A program made the position numbers and the translations under genes. DNA of 54,954 nucleotides from NCBI GenBank assembly GCA_001970955.1, contig MPUH01000430.1, forward strand, positions 1 to 54,954, written 5' to 3'. The notes below the pieces were generated by a model. That model was not told where the DNA came from and ran no database searches. It saw only the letters and a list, made by a program, of their open reading frames with translations. Shown piece by piece: positions 8,659-19,201 of this stretch (its first letter is position 1; each line of letters begins with the position of its first letter). This DNA comes from Stentor coeruleus. Taxonomy: Eukaryota; Ciliophora; Heterotrichea; Heterotrichida; Stentoridae.

Positions 8659-10731
8659 TTAATCGTTCATATTTAATTCCTTTGTAACTTTTCTACTAGA
8701 CAAAGGAGGAAGGCTACCTTTTCTTATAGTCTTCCTTTTCAATAATGGAAAGATGTTGCTATCATTTTTAGTTTCTGATACTTTATGGACTGTGCTAAGA
8801 TTTCTTTGTTTCGCAAGTGATTCCCAATATCTTTCATTTTGCTTTAGTTGGTTTAAGCATGCCTTTTCTATTTCATCTGATGCGAGTATAGAATTTAGTG
8901 TTGTAAACAAAGAAAAAACAATATTCCTAATAAACCCTACTTGTGATTTAGGAATATTTGTAGTTTCTCTATCACAATACATTGAAATCGCAAGTCCTTT
9001 TTGTTTTTCAAGATCACCCTGGGCAAAGAATTCTTCAATAATCAAAAGGCACCACCTTTCATGAAGTTCAATAGACTTCGCAGCATGTCCTACATCAGCA
9101 CTCTTAAGACAAAGCCTAAGTAAATCCCCTCTAACTTCCCTTATAGCAAAATCACTAGTATCATTATATTTAGTCCTCATATAAGACAAAATATCAAAAT
9201 GTTTTGACAAATCAGTGGCTAAAATCATATCAATAATCAATTTCCTGACTTGAATAAATTTATCAACTTGTAACGAAGCAAAAATATTCATAGTATTATT
9301 TGATAAAATTTTAAAAACGATACTAGCATGCATCATTTCAAGTACACTAATATCATTATACGTAATAGCGATCTCATGATTTGTCATAACTAAAAAACGA
9401 TTATTTTTACCTGGATGTCCTACATCATGACCCAAACAAGCAACAAGTCCTGCAAGCCATTCAATAGAAGTCATACTATCAGAAAGTTTTGAGTTTGTTA
9501 AAAAATATGCAAAAGATGACATAACATCTGCAGCATGGGTTGAATTATGATAAGGATTATCAGGGTATCTTTTTTCTATATCATTAAGAAATAGTTCTAA
9601 TATTGAATCACTTATTGAAAAAATCTCATCAAGACCATACATTTTTATAGCATATTTACCAATAACTGTTGCTGGGGTCTTACAGCAACCAGCAACAAAG
9701 AAGGAGTTAAAATTCCATTCTTTACCTATACCTTTAAGAAAACCAGATAATTCACTCATCCCATATTCTATAATTTTTCGTTCTATTATCCCTATATCAG
9801 GTGTTTTATCTAGAACTCGTTGATTATCAAAACATTCTTGTTCGATATAGATTTTGTCATCAGCATCCATGTTTTTAGTCACAAGTTCTAATCGAGGCAT
9901 GTATAGATTATCAGTACTCTGCATTTTCGCAGCGATACTTTGTAATAATCTAACTATCCTCCTATGTATCCTTTGTACTGTAGCTGGGGTATTTTTAGAA
10001 ATACTAGCTATTTTATCAATCCCATCATGGATTTCAGTCAAAATTTCTTCAAGCGGGGTATTTGGTTGTATAACTTTAACACCCGAAGCATCTTCAGCAA
10101 TTAAAACCTGATACATTTCTTTAGCGCTTTTAATTTCCAAACTATTAAAATATATATAAACAATCAGCAAACAAAAAGTTATAACATGATGATACACAGA
10201 TTTACTTTTATGGATTCCAAGGACAAATGCTATAACCAAAAGGACATACGAAAGTATATAATACAAAATCCTCGTTTTAATAAAATATTTCGAACCCAAC
10301 AAAGTTAATAAAAACAGTAAAAAAAAACTTGAATTTATGTATTTTTTCGAACTATTTTCAAAAAACAGAATAACTTCAGGGTCGGTAACAATAATAATCA
10401 ACCCTGTAACAAAATACATACATGCATATACTATAATTGTATACTCTTTATTTAATGACCTATGCTGTTCAATCATTATGAAAATCAAACTGAAGACTGC
10501 TACGGCAAAAGAAAATGCTAAGCCAATAACAAGAACTTCTTCAGTTTCTTCATAAGTATTATAAAAACCTATTGAGTTGGCTATAATAAATAAAGGGATC
10601 GCGAAATACAAAATATAAAAACGCTGATCTAGCTCAAAAACTATCATATCTGGAATACTTTGTGTTGATTCTTTTGATATTCCTCTTTCAAACTCAGGTT
10701 TGCCGATTTCAGTCTGGACTTCATCTTTCAT
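8659..10731 (-). CDS. Membrane-bound 3',5'-cyclic-nucleotide phosphodiesterase (class I)
   Basis: A 690-aa protein. Six predicted membrane helices lie between residues about 38 and 197. The C-terminal catalytic HD-type domain (about 320-650) has all class I PDE metal ligands: HNSTHAADV (H395, H399), GHDVGHPG (H435, D436) and CLKSADVGHAAKS (D546). ELHERWCLLIIEEFF and the purine-binding glutamine motif KSQVGFI follow. It should hydrolyse cAMP and/or cGMP near a membrane; substrate preference cannot be read from the sequence. N-terminal multi-TM segments fused to a PDE catalytic domain are common in ciliates (from memory) and rare in animals. The start is the first ATG in frame. The Lys/Arg/Ser-rich tail is probably cytosolic. 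It is transcribed in the same direction as the ankyrin-SAM gene 102 nt upstream. Confidence 0.95.
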   Translation of the reverse strand: MKDEVQTEIGKPEFERGISKESTQSIPDMIVFELDQRFYILYFAIPLFIIANSIGFYNTYEETEEVLVIGLAFSFAVAVFSLIFIMIEQHRSLNKEYTIIVYACMYFVTGLIIIVTDPEVILFFENSSKKYINSSFFLLFLLTLLGSKYFIKTRILYYILSYVLLVIAFVLGIHKSKSVYHHVITFCLLIVYIYFNSLEIKSAKEMYQVLIAEDASGVKVIQPNTPLEEILTEIHDGIDKIASISKNTPATVQRIHRRIVRLLQSIAAKMQSTDNLYMPRLELVTKNMDADDKIYIEQECFDNQRVLDKTPDIGIIERKIIEYGMSELSGFLKGIGKEWNFNSFFVAGCCKTPATVIGKYAIKMYGLDEIFSISDSILELFLNDIEKRYPDNPYHNSTHAADVMSSFAYFLTNSKLSDSMTSIEWLAGLVACLGHDVGHPGKNNRFLVMTNHEIAITYNDISVLEMMHASIVFKILSNNTMNIFASLQVDKFIQVRKLIIDMILATDLSKHFDILSYMRTKYNDTSDFAIREVRGDLLRLCLKSADVGHAAKSIELHERWCLLIIEEFFAQGDLEKQKGLAISMYCDRETTNIPKSQVGFIRNIVFSLFTTLNSILASDEIEKACLNQLKQNERYWESLAKQRNLSTVHKVSETKNDSNIFPLLKRKTIRKGSLPPLSSRKVTKELNMND

Positions 10732-10833
10732 TATTTTATTAACCTATACAATTTATATGTAAACTTTATAAGATATAAAGCGTTTTTATTGTGAATTTGA
10801 ATTTTATGTATATATAAACTATACATTTATTTA

Positions 10834-12033
10834 TTACATAACAATGCACTCACAAGCGCTTCGGATATCATCTTTTTCTATCCTCAAGAATTTCTTTTTG
10901 ATCACAGCTTCTTCATTTAGTCTAGATAGCAACCTATGCCTATATCCGATTTTTTCAATACCCACTTCTTTTTGTAAAAACTCATCTGTTATCGGATAAT
11001 TGCTACCCATCAAAAACACTACTTGTTCATAATCTTCAAGTCCAGCTTCAATAAATCTATCTAAAAGAACCTTAAGTCCTAGGCTATCAAGAAAATCTTC
11101 CAATCCAGCTGAGAACTCAATTCCTGGTGATTGGGGAACTTTAGTGCACCAAGTGATTTTGCTTAGGCTTTTTGAAGTTGAAATCCTTGGTTTTTTAACT
11201 AATTCATCTTCAAGTCTAGCAAGAAGTAATAACCTATGTCCAGGTTTACAAATGCCAATTTTTTCCAGTTGTTCCAAACTTAAAGGAGGGCTGCCATGGA
11301 CTTGAGAAACTAGTGTTCCTAGATCTTCATAACCATTTTGTAATAAAATATCATATGCAACCTCAAGTTTATATTTACTCAGCCATGCCATTAATTGATT
11401 TGGGATTTTAGATAAAGGACTATATAAGTCTTGGGTAAATGAATATGAGATTTTCTGCATATCTAGACGAGATCTTGATGTTTTTTCGCATTCCGGTTCA
11501 AAAGTAGTCTCTTTAGTTGTACTGGAGTCTTCATTAAACACAGCACAGCTTTTGTTTTTTCTATGGTGTAGTAGTTGGATTATTTGAGAATGGTTGTTTT
11601 CTATAGCATAATCCACTGGGGTTTTACATAAAACTTTATTTGGCTTACATGGGTCAGCATTGTATTTAAGTAAAATTTCAACCATTTCATAGTTTCCTCT
11701 CATACAAGCATGATGTAAAGGTGTATCACCATCGTTTTGGGATATGTTTGGACTTGCACCATGTTGTAATAAAGAAGATGCTATGTCTACATAGTTGTTA
11801 TATGATGCTTGATGAAGCGGGCTTTCACCTAAACGATTTTGAGTATTTGCATCTGCACCTTGTTTGAGAAGGTATTCTACGGAAGTAAGTTGATTACATA
11901 CAACACTACGGTAAAGAGGACACCAGCCTAGTTTACTATCGTTTTGGTTTAGATATTCTGGATGCTTTAAGATTAGCTGGGATAAGGTTTCAGTGTCGCC
12001 AATACGACATGCTTTATGAATTTCCTCTATCAT
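10834..12033 (-). CDS. Ankyrin-repeat protein with two SAM-like domains
   Basis: A 399-aa protein. Residues about 1-165 form five ankyrin repeats (LGWCPLYRSVVCNQLTSVEY, GESPLHQASYNNYVDIASSL, GDTPLHHACMRGNYEMVEIL, KTPVDYAIENNHSQIIQLL). A low-complexity linker follows, then two helical domains with the SAM layout: about 213-278 (LMAWLSKYKLEVAYDILLQN ... GICKPGHRLLLLARLEDEL) and about 305-375 (LEDFLDSLGLKVLLDRFIEA ... VGIEKIGYRHRLLSRLNEE). Both end in the typical G-I-x-K-x-G-x-R-x-R/L-L-L helix. SAM domains often self-assemble, and with ankyrin repeats this is a scaffold architecture. The function is otherwise unknown. The second SAM is the clearer of the two. Confidence 0.9.
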   Translation of the reverse strand: MIEEIHKACRIGDTETLSQLILKHPEYLNQNDSKLGWCPLYRSVVCNQLTSVEYLLKQGADANTQNRLGESPLHQASYNNYVDIASSLLQHGASPNISQNDGDTPLHHACMRGNYEMVEILLKYNADPCKPNKVLCKTPVDYAIENNHSQIIQLLHHRKNKSCAVFNEDSSTTKETTFEPECEKTSRSRLDMQKISYSFTQDLYSPLSKIPNQLMAWLSKYKLEVAYDILLQNGYEDLGTLVSQVHGSPPLSLEQLEKIGICKPGHRLLLLARLEDELVKKPRISTSKSLSKITWCTKVPQSPGIEFSAGLEDFLDSLGLKVLLDRFIEAGLEDYEQVVFLMGSNYPITDEFLQKEVGIEKIGYRHRLLSRLNEEAVIKKKFLRIEKDDIRSACECIVM

Positions 12034-13015
12034 TTATATTTGCCTTTTTTTTATATGTTAAGTTAGAGATGTGGATGGGTTTTTTAGGTTTTGATGAAAA
12101 TTATGAGATGCTTTTATAGTTTTTTTATATGTTTAGAAATGGCTTAGAGGAATTTTGGTAATGGTTTTTTTTGCGAGACTTAGGAAGTGTAAGTTTTTTG
12201 TGTGGAGAGGATTTTGATTGGAAGTTTTGTAAGGTAGGAGAATTTTTTGCGTTAAAGAAAATATGTATAGGGTTTGAATTTTTATGATTTGGATAGTTTT
12301 TGTGGCTTTTTGTGATGATTAAATATTATATGTTTAGATTTTATATGTTTTGTTATTTGTCCAAACTATGGGAAAAGGGATTAATATTATGTGAAAGTTG
12401 ATTTTTTTCTTACTTTGTAGTACCAGACTTATAAATACTCTTAATTCCTATGACTAGATTGCTAAATAACTAGTATCTGACCTAATAAAACTGAAAATAC
12501 TTAATTTAAACATATAACATTTAAGTAAGTTTAGAAATTAATCATAAAATCATTGTTTCATTTGTAGGCGCACTAAGAATTTACAAATCCTGAAACTAAA
12601 AAATCAAATAAAATTACAAAATTCCAAAACCTATATTAAAACAAATAATTCAAACTGAACTCAATCTTCAATCAACCAGCATGCGTTTATTATCTAAAAC
12701 ATCTTTTAAAATTCTTAAAAAATTCATCATGTCAATCCTACCCATCCTCTCTCAATTATCACCTCAAAAATTCCTAATCTCCATCATAAACCGACAAAAT
12801 TACAATCCAACTNTCTAAAACATCTTTTAAAATTCTTAAAAAATTCATCATGTCAATCCTACCCATCCTCTCTCAATCATCACCTCAAAAATTCCTAATC
12901 TCCATCATAAACCGACAAAATTACAATCCAACTTATAAAATTCAACATTTCAAAAATAATAAACTTTACTAAAGATACCCACAATCTCACACCAAGGTCT
13001 ATTCTAATCTAATAA
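12034..13015. other. Divergent intergenic region with composition switch
   Basis: No gene recognised. About 12034-12400 is T/G-rich and C-poor on the plus strand (upstream of the minus-strand ankyrin-SAM gene); about 12660-13015 is strikingly G-poor (upstream of plus-strand RAD23). An N at 12813 is flanked by two 120-bp copies (12693-12812 and 12814-12933) that differ at one base. Confidence 0.7.
12693..12933. repeat. 120-bp direct repeat around a single N (assembly scar)
   Basis: Positions 12693-12812 and 12814-12933 match except for one T/C difference (CAATTATC versus CAATCATC) and are separated by one N at 12813. The single mismatch could be allelic variation or a sequencing error at overlapping contig ends. 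Confidence 0.88.
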
Positions 13016-14059
13016 ATGTTGATTTTCATCAAGAACTTACGCGGAGACAGAACAGAATTGCAAGTTGAAGACTCAGAGACAGTTCTTTCAATCAAAGAGA
13101 AACTTCAAGGTCTTCAAGGTCACTCAATAGAGCTGCAAAAACTGATTTTGGCCGGTAAGATTCTCGAAGATTTAAAGACTGCAGCTGATTCAGGAATAAT
13201 CGAAGGTTCAACTTTAGTCCTCATGGTCTCAAAAGCTAAACCCCAAGCTAAGCCTGTTCCAGTAATTCCACCTATGGTTTCACAAACCCCTACTCCAATA
13301 GTTTCTCATCAACCAGTACCTTCTCCAATAGTTCCAATAACCTCATCAATCCCTCCTCCTCAATCAATTCCATCTGTTTCAGTTCCAGAAAGTCTTGAAG
13401 GTCCAAGTGCTTTACTTACAGGAGATACTTTAAATACAACTATTAGTATGATTGTCGATATGGGATTTGATCGTAAAGATGTTGAGGTAGCTATGAAAGC
13501 TGCTTATAATAATCCAGAAAGAGCTATTGAATATCTTACTAATGGATTACCTTCACAACAAACTCCACCATCATCAAATCCTTCAGATAATCAGTTTAGA
13601 CAACTGTTACAAGATCCAACTATTATGCAATTATTGCAGGTTGTTCAACAGAACCCTGCTTCTTTAGGACCGATCTTGATGCAATTGCAACAAAGCAATC
13701 CTGAATTGTATAATTTGCTTATGAATAATAGAGAATCTCTTATGCAGATGATGCAAAATCCTATACCTAGTCAGCAGATTAACCCTGAGTTAATTGAAAG
13801 ATTACCAAAACCTCCTGGAGCTACTGTTATTAATTTGACTCCAAATGAACAAGATGAAGTTAAAAGGCTTATGGAACTTGGGTTTTCTAAACATGATGCA
13901 CTTGAAGCTTATTTGAGTTGTGATAAAAATGAAGAAATGGCCGCATCGCTGCTTATTGAAAACTATCAGCCTGTTGGAATTAATATGGATTTTGAAGAAC
14001 AGAGTTTAGATAATGAAGATGATGATGATGATGATGACGATGAAGAAGAAGGTGTTTAG
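13016..14059 (+). CDS. RAD23: RAD23-type ubiquitin-receptor (UBL-UBA-XPCb-UBA)
   Basis: A 347-aa protein with the full RAD23 order. An N-terminal ubiquitin-like domain (residues 1-75, MLIFIKNLRGDRTELQVE ... LILAGKILED) is followed by a Pro-rich linker, UBA1 (about 138-178, ISMIVDMGFDRKDVEVAMKA), an XPC-binding/STI1-type helix bundle (about 187-250, LLQVVQQNPASLGPILMQLQ, with NPELYNLL) and UBA2 (about 270-318, VKRLMELGFSKHDALEAYLS). The family shuttles ubiquitinated proteins to the proteasome and, with XPC/Rad4, takes part in nucleotide-excision repair. Unusual is a very acidic tail after UBA2 (last ~20 residues nearly all D and E); most RAD23 proteins end at UBA2. The length is close to the family norm. 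The upstream 350 nt are G-poor. Confidence 0.95.
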   Translation: MLIFIKNLRGDRTELQVEDSETVLSIKEKLQGLQGHSIELQKLILAGKILEDLKTAADSGIIEGSTLVLMVSKAKPQAKPVPVIPPMVSQTPTPIVSHQPVPSPIVPITSSIPPPQSIPSVSVPESLEGPSALLTGDTLNTTISMIVDMGFDRKDVEVAMKAAYNNPERAIEYLTNGLPSQQTPPSSNPSDNQFRQLLQDPTIMQLLQVVQQNPASLGPILMQLQQSNPELYNLLMNNRESLMQMMQNPIPSQQINPELIERLPKPPGATVINLTPNEQDEVKRLMELGFSKHDALEAYLSCDKNEEMAASLLIENYQPVGINMDFEEQSLDNEDDDDDDDDEEEGV

Positions 14060-14388
14060 TTAGTTTTGAATAATGATTAGTTTTTTATTTATGAATCAAA
14101 TGATAGATTTATAATTTATAAGAAATATGATATATTTGTGGTTTATGAAAGCTAATAATATATATAAAAATAGTATATTTGTTATAAAATTGTATAGTTA
14201 AAAAAAAAAATTTTTATTATAAAGTTTAAAAATATCTAATACCCTTTTCTAACCATATCAAAAAAATTCCTAAAAATCATCATCATTGCTCTTTAAAAAC
14301 CCATAATTACTTCCTACCCTAAAAAACTTACTTTCATTCAAAAATCCTATGCTAATTTGCATATCCTTTTCATAATACATATTGAAAT
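14060..14388. other. Tandem intergenic region, RAD23 to MORN-Kelch gene
   Basis: No gene seen. The first ~150 nt are T/G/A-rich and C-poor, then the sequence becomes A/C/T-rich before the next start, matching the flank pattern. Confidence 0.6.
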
Positions 14389-15993
14389 ATGGAAATAACT
14401 TGTTCAGTCTCTAACTGCGGAGGCAAACCAGCTTTTCAATGTAAATGCAAAGTTCCAGCTGTCTTTATCTGCGACCAGCACTTTTCAACCCATATCAAAA
14501 TTAAAAACCTTACTCATCAATACGAATTCTTATCAGTAAACTCTTTACAACAATCTCCACCAACTCCACCAACAATTCCTCAACCACAGCCTATAAGAGG
14601 CAATTTAAAAAATCCTGATATTCAAAAGCTTTTAGATTCTTTACCAGCAGCAACAAAACAAACTTTATACAAAGCTTCAAATATAGCCCCAGGAGCAGCT
14701 GACCTTTTAGCTAATCTTCCAAGTAATAAAGGTCCTCGAAAAGAACATATTGAAAAAATTGTCTATTCTGCTAAAGAATTCTATGAAGGCGAAATAGAAA
14801 ACGATAAAGAAAGTGGAACTGGGATTTTTCAAGGAGAATGCATATATGAAGGGGATTGGAAAAATGGATTTCCTCATGGTAAAGGGGAGTTGAAGCAAGG
14901 TTCTGCAAGATTATTTGGCAATTGGTATATGGGGACAATTACTGGACAAGGTGAACTTGTTTTGTTAAATGGTGATAAATATATTGGGGAATTTAGAGAT
15001 AATAAATTCCAAGGCGATGGGAAATACACTTTTTCTAATGGGCAAGAAATTGAAGGATACTTTAGAGACCATTTTCTTATATCAAACGAAATATTTACCT
15101 GCATCCCAAATGATTATCTGAAGTCAATTGACACAATGAAAACTGATTTGTCGATAAAAAACCCACAAAGGTTCGAAGTTCTTTGTAAAATTTTCAATGA
15201 ACCACTTGTGAAAATCGAAGAAAAAGATTCTCATCAAAACACGATAAAATTCTTCAAAAACAATAGCCTGACCCTAGTTTCAATAAACATAGAAACAGGA
15301 GAAAAAACTGAAGATACGTTAAATTCTGAAAGCAAATGTGGTTTTCTAGCTGGGATCTGCGAAATCCACGGTATGTTATTTCATTTTGGTGGTTTGATGG
15401 GAGAAAAAAGCACAGGAAACGCTTTTTTATTAAACCCTGAAAGAAAAGAAATCAATTGGCTTGCCGCTGGGAATAGAAGATCAAGTCCATGTGCTATAAA
15501 CACTGAAAATACAGTTTATGTCTTTGGTGGATCTGATAATTTCTTACATTTTTTACCTTCAGCTGAAAAGTATAGTTTTGATATACATGCTTGGACTCAA
15601 ATACCCCCTATGCCTCAACCTTCTGATAGTATGTCAGGGATACTTATAGGAAATTATATTGTTTTATCTGGATACCTTCATACAAAAATATATGTTTTTA
15701 ATATTAGTAATGAAACTTATTCAGAAACTTTAGAAGTACCAGATTTTAAAGATAAAGTGTTTTTTTTAGGTGGAGGGAAAGGGTATATGCTGTGTGCAAA
15801 AAAAATGTTTGAATCTAGATCAGGAAGTCCTTTTGAATGGAAAGCTATTAGGGATATTGTTTATAATAGTGGATGGCCTATTGGAAACCCTTTAAGAAAA
15901 GGAAAGATATTTTATTGGTATACCTCGGATAAGGAACTTTGGAAATTCGATCTTGATACGAAAGGTGTGTTTCTTATTAAAAAGTTTAAATAA
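14389..15993 (+). CDS. Zinc-finger / MORN / Kelch-repeat protein
   Basis: A 534-aa protein with three modules. Residues 1-50 hold a small Cys/His cluster (CSVSNCGG, FQCKCKVPAVFICDQHFSTH) resembling a B-box-like zinc site. Residues about 125-230 carry four MORN repeats (YEGEIENDKESGTGIFQ, YEGDWKNGFPHGKGELKQG, GNWYMGTITGQGEL, YIGEFRDNKFQGDGKYTF), which often bind membranes or scaffold cortical structures. The C-terminal half has Kelch-like blades (GMLFHFGG, NTVYVFGGSDNFLHF, YSFDIHAWTQIPPMPQP, NYIVLSG), probably a beta-propeller. The middle Pro-rich linker contains QSPPTPPTIPQP. MORN and Kelch on one chain points to a cortical or cytoskeletal scaffold (inference). The zinc site is the least certain part. 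Confidence 0.88.
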   Translation: MEITCSVSNCGGKPAFQCKCKVPAVFICDQHFSTHIKIKNLTHQYEFLSVNSLQQSPPTPPTIPQPQPIRGNLKNPDIQKLLDSLPAATKQTLYKASNIAPGAADLLANLPSNKGPRKEHIEKIVYSAKEFYEGEIENDKESGTGIFQGECIYEGDWKNGFPHGKGELKQGSARLFGNWYMGTITGQGELVLLNGDKYIGEFRDNKFQGDGKYTFSNGQEIEGYFRDHFLISNEIFTCIPNDYLKSIDTMKTDLSIKNPQRFEVLCKIFNEPLVKIEEKDSHQNTIKFFKNNSLTLVSINIETGEKTEDTLNSESKCGFLAGICEIHGMLFHFGGLMGEKSTGNAFLLNPERKEINWLAAGNRRSSPCAINTENTVYVFGGSDNFLHFLPSAEKYSFDIHAWTQIPPMPQPSDSMSGILIGNYIVLSGYLHTKIYVFNISNETYSETLEVPDFKDKVFFLGGGKGYMLCAKKMFESRSGSPFEWKAIRDIVYNSGWPIGNPLRKGKIFYWYTSDKELWKFDLDTKGVFLIKKFK

Positions 15994-16916
15994 ATAATTA
16001 GGAAATTTTTTCTTTTTAGGAATAAGATTGTGGTATTTTTGTTTGTTTAGAATAAATGCTGTGGATTTGTAATGTATTTGTGGAAAGGATAAGGTAGAGG
16101 ATAATGAGAAGTAAAATAAGCTTATTTTGTTACAGATTATTATTTTTTATTATGTAATACTTAAACTGAATTTTTTAGTATAGGTGAGGTTGTATTTATA
16201 AGAAAATATTAAAGAATTATTTTTTCCACAAATTATTGTATACTTGTATGAAAATAAAGCTAATGTTGCAGAACGCAACAGATTTTTTTTTTAGACTAAA
16301 TTTAAGCATTCTATTCATACCAACTACTAGTAAAACATTACTTTATATCCTAATATGAAAAATCTAACAAAATTTTATATCTTCATAACATTAAAACTAA
16401 CTTGATAGCTAACCCCAAGCTAAACTCTTCCAAACATCCTTTTTTCCTTTTTCCAATCCACATCTCCAACTAAAGCTAATTATTTTACACATCCAACCCC
16501 AATAAAATCTATACTTTCTATGCTAATCCTTCCTAGTCATACAACTTAATACTATATCACACTTTTTTACTCTAAAAAAAAAAAGAGACGTCACCATATT
16601 ATCCTATCACAATCATCATTTTCCCTCCAAAAATCATCTTCCACAACTAACCCCTTAAATCCAATCCATATTTCTTCACAACCTATTCTCCATCACAATA
16701 TGCACAACTCTTTCTAATATCCCCAAAATTTATAATCCCCATATCAAACTTTTAAATCCTAAAAAAATTCAATTCCCCTCCATACAAAATCTTTAAATTC
16801 ATCGTTAATCTCTATAAAAATCCTCTAATTCTAAGAGTATCAAAAACAAATCACATAATTTTAAGCAACAACCATTTTTCCGACATACTTGATCGATAAT
16901 ATTTCTGACCAAAAGT
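15994..16916. other. Long tandem intergenic region with sharp composition switch
   Basis: No gene or structured RNA seen. 15994-16260 is T/G-rich and C-poor; from about 16300 to 16900 the plus strand is almost devoid of G. This is one of the cleanest examples of the strand asymmetry around genes in this window. Confidence 0.65.
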
Positions 16917-17666
16917 TTGATGAAGACTATGATCCACAGTATGAAAAGTAGCGTTTATCCAACAAGAAAGATGAGTATTGATAGTTATGAGAATGAAAAA
17001 GAAATAGATTCTAAGCTTCCTTTACCTAAAGGGAATTCTCCTTATGCATTAGCTAAAAGGGCAGAGTATATAGAAAAAGACTTAGAATTAGCAAAACATT
17101 ATTATAAACTAGCTATAAAACATAGAGATAGAGGGGAAAGTGCGATTAAAGATATTGCTAGTATATTGCATCAGGAAGGACAGACTAAGGAAGCATGTGA
17201 TTTCCTATCAGAACACAAAAAAATTTTTAGAGACCATAGAAAATTCGCTAATCTCTATGAAAGCTTGCAAAAACAGATTATCCCTTCAGAAAACTGTTTA
17301 AAAAGAATACTGAAACTTGCCCCTTTGAGCGATTTTGAAAATATTGACTCGATTAAAAGCATGTTTAAGAACTCTTCGAGGATTTTAGAAGTTGTTTTTC
17401 ATTATTATAATGGACAGAGGGCAGGATTTTTGATGTTTTCAAGTCATTCTTCTGCAAGAAAAACCCTTGAAGGGATGTTGAATTGGGAAAATTGTAAAGT
17501 CGACTGGGTATCAGCTGAAGATTTGGAGTATATCAAAAGTTGTGAGTTCTGGACCTTTGCCCTAGATACTTTAGGGCCTACTTTACTTAAATGTATGTCA
17601 ACAGATGAGAAGACTGCAAAACATTTGATAGGAAATGATCTGTTTTGTGAATTGAGCGACAATTAA
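16917..17666 (+). CDS. TPR-like helical protein of unknown function
   Basis: A 249-aa protein. Residues about 40-125 look like two or three TPR-type helix pairs (AKRAEYIEKDLELAKHYYKL, AIKHRDRGESAIKDIASILH, GQTKEACDFLSEHKKIF). The pattern recalls the helical repeats of plant MS5/SDI1 proteins, but this is only a resemblance by eye. Residues about 155-190 (RILEVVFHYYNGQRAGFLMF) look like a small beta-rich segment. Two or three in-frame ATGs lie within the first 20 codons; the first is used here, but MSIDSYENEK (codon 19) could be the real start. Function not recognised. Confidence 0.8.
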   Translation: MMKTMIHSMKSSVYPTRKMSIDSYENEKEIDSKLPLPKGNSPYALAKRAEYIEKDLELAKHYYKLAIKHRDRGESAIKDIASILHQEGQTKEACDFLSEHKKIFRDHRKFANLYESLQKQIIPSENCLKRILKLAPLSDFENIDSIKSMFKNSSRILEVVFHYYNGQRAGFLMFSSHSSARKTLEGMLNWENCKVDWVSAEDLEYIKSCEFWTFALDTLGPTLLKCMSTDEKTAKHLIGNDLFCELSDN

Positions 17667-18022
17667 AATGTATGATTTATATATTATATGTTCTTATTAA
17701 AGTAAGATTGCTTAAGAGTAAATAAGTAGTTTGGGTTATACTTTATTTAATATATAAAAAGATATTTAACTACACAATATCATATACAAACTTGAAATAA
17801 ATACAAATCTACCTTTATCTCAATAAAAAACATACAAACTTTCCCCTAATCCCTTAAAATTTATTATTAAATCTTCTTACAACAAAAAAAAATTCCTCAT
17901 AAAAAATCATAAAAACCTATACCACAAAAAAAATCCTCCAATTTACAAACGACAAAATTCCACACAAAATTTTCCTTAAAAATCAAGCATTCCTAACATA
18001 AAATCCTAAAACTAAATAATAA
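17667..18022. other. Tandem intergenic region, nothing recognised
   Basis: AT-rich. The second half (about 17770-18020) is G-poor on the plus strand, the composition typical of the sequence just upstream of genes here. Confidence 0.6.
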
Positions 18023-19201
18023 ATGGCAAGCGCACACCAAAAGAAATACCTTAAAAAACTTGCAATTGCTATCGATAAATATTGGGAAGGGGATGAAAAA
18101 AGCGCAATCATTACAATAAAACAAGCTGAAAAAGACTTAGAAGACAACATAGGCAAACAAAGTGCAGAGAATTTTCAAAATTCCCTTGAAAGCTGGCTTA
18201 AAAAATGGAGAGAAACCCTAGTTGGGCTTATTCCTCAAGTAAACAGACATAATTCAGTAGCAATAGACTGTTTTCAAGAACTCCGTCCCCCAGATGACTC
18301 ATTTCAAACTTCAGAATCTGATATAATTTATCCAGATGAACTTTTACCTGAAGATGAATTGAGTATAGTTTTCACTTTATATAAAGAAGATAAAATTGTT
18401 GAAGCTGTTGAATTATTGAATAGTCTTAGAGAAAAGTATCAGAGTACTTTTGAAGAAAACCCGATTGTCAATGAAATTGAATGTGATTATGCGGATATAA
18501 GGCAGGTGTATAGAAATGCTAGAGAGAAAATTGGGTGGAATAATGCTTCAAGTGGAGAAATTTCAGTGTTTTATAAGAGTATTCCTGGTACTGAATCGTA
18601 TTCTTTAATGACTGAAGGGGTTATTGAGACTCCTCTGTTTCATTTTTTGTCGATTATTTACGAGACGGATTTACATCATACTTGGCTTCCTTTTTGCACT
18701 AAGTCTTTTACAATTGCTAACCTCAGCCGAACTAGAAAAATCATCTTCCAAGAATTCAACTTGCCTTTTCTTGCTGTTAGACATGCTTGTTTATATGGTT
18801 ATGGGGCTAATATGTTACAAACAGATGGAGCTGTTGTAATAATATCAAAATCATGTGATAGGGAAGAAACTTTTAAAGGAATAAAACTACCTGAAAACCT
18901 TAAATCCAAAAGAGCTATTGTTCATATTATGGGGACAATAATACGTCCGATATCATTAAATAAAATTCATGTTACAATTATCACAAACTTTGACCCTGTG
19001 GTAAAATCATTGTCTTATAAAATACTCAATTATTTCTCTAAAAAACTGGCGAAAGGGATTTTCAAAAAAATGACTAAACTTGCTCAGAACTTTGAAGGGA
19101 GTGTTTATGAAGAACGTATGAATAATCCTGAAAATAAAGAGTTTTATGATTATATTCATCAGTCACATTTAGAATATTTAAATACAATTGGATGCAAATA
19201 A
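18023..19201 (+). CDS. START-like lipid-transfer domain protein
   Basis: A 392-aa protein. The N-terminal ~165 residues are helical, with TPR-like character (LAIAIDKYWEGDEKSAII; LSIVFTLYKEDKIVEAVELL). The C-terminal ~210 residues resemble a START/StAR-related fold: EISVFYKSIPGTESYSLMTE, ETPLFHFLSIIYETDLHHTW, PFCTKSFTIANLSRTRKIIF, CLYGYGANMLQTDGAVVIIS, then a long C-terminal helix. START domains bind lipid or sterol in a deep pocket and move it between membranes. The match is to the general fold pattern rather than to one subfamily, so the ligand is unknown. No signal peptide or membrane helix is visible, so it is probably cytosolic. Confidence 0.8.
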   Translation: MASAHQKKYLKKLAIAIDKYWEGDEKSAIITIKQAEKDLEDNIGKQSAENFQNSLESWLKKWRETLVGLIPQVNRHNSVAIDCFQELRPPDDSFQTSESDIIYPDELLPEDELSIVFTLYKEDKIVEAVELLNSLREKYQSTFEENPIVNEIECDYADIRQVYRNAREKIGWNNASSGEISVFYKSIPGTESYSLMTEGVIETPLFHFLSIIYETDLHHTWLPFCTKSFTIANLSRTRKIIFQEFNLPFLAVRHACLYGYGANMLQTDGAVVIISKSCDREETFKGIKLPENLKSKRAIVHIMGTIIRPISLNKIHVTIITNFDPVVKSLSYKILNYFSKKLAKGIFKKMTKLAQNFEGSVYEERMNNPENKEFYDYIHQSHLEYLNTIGCK

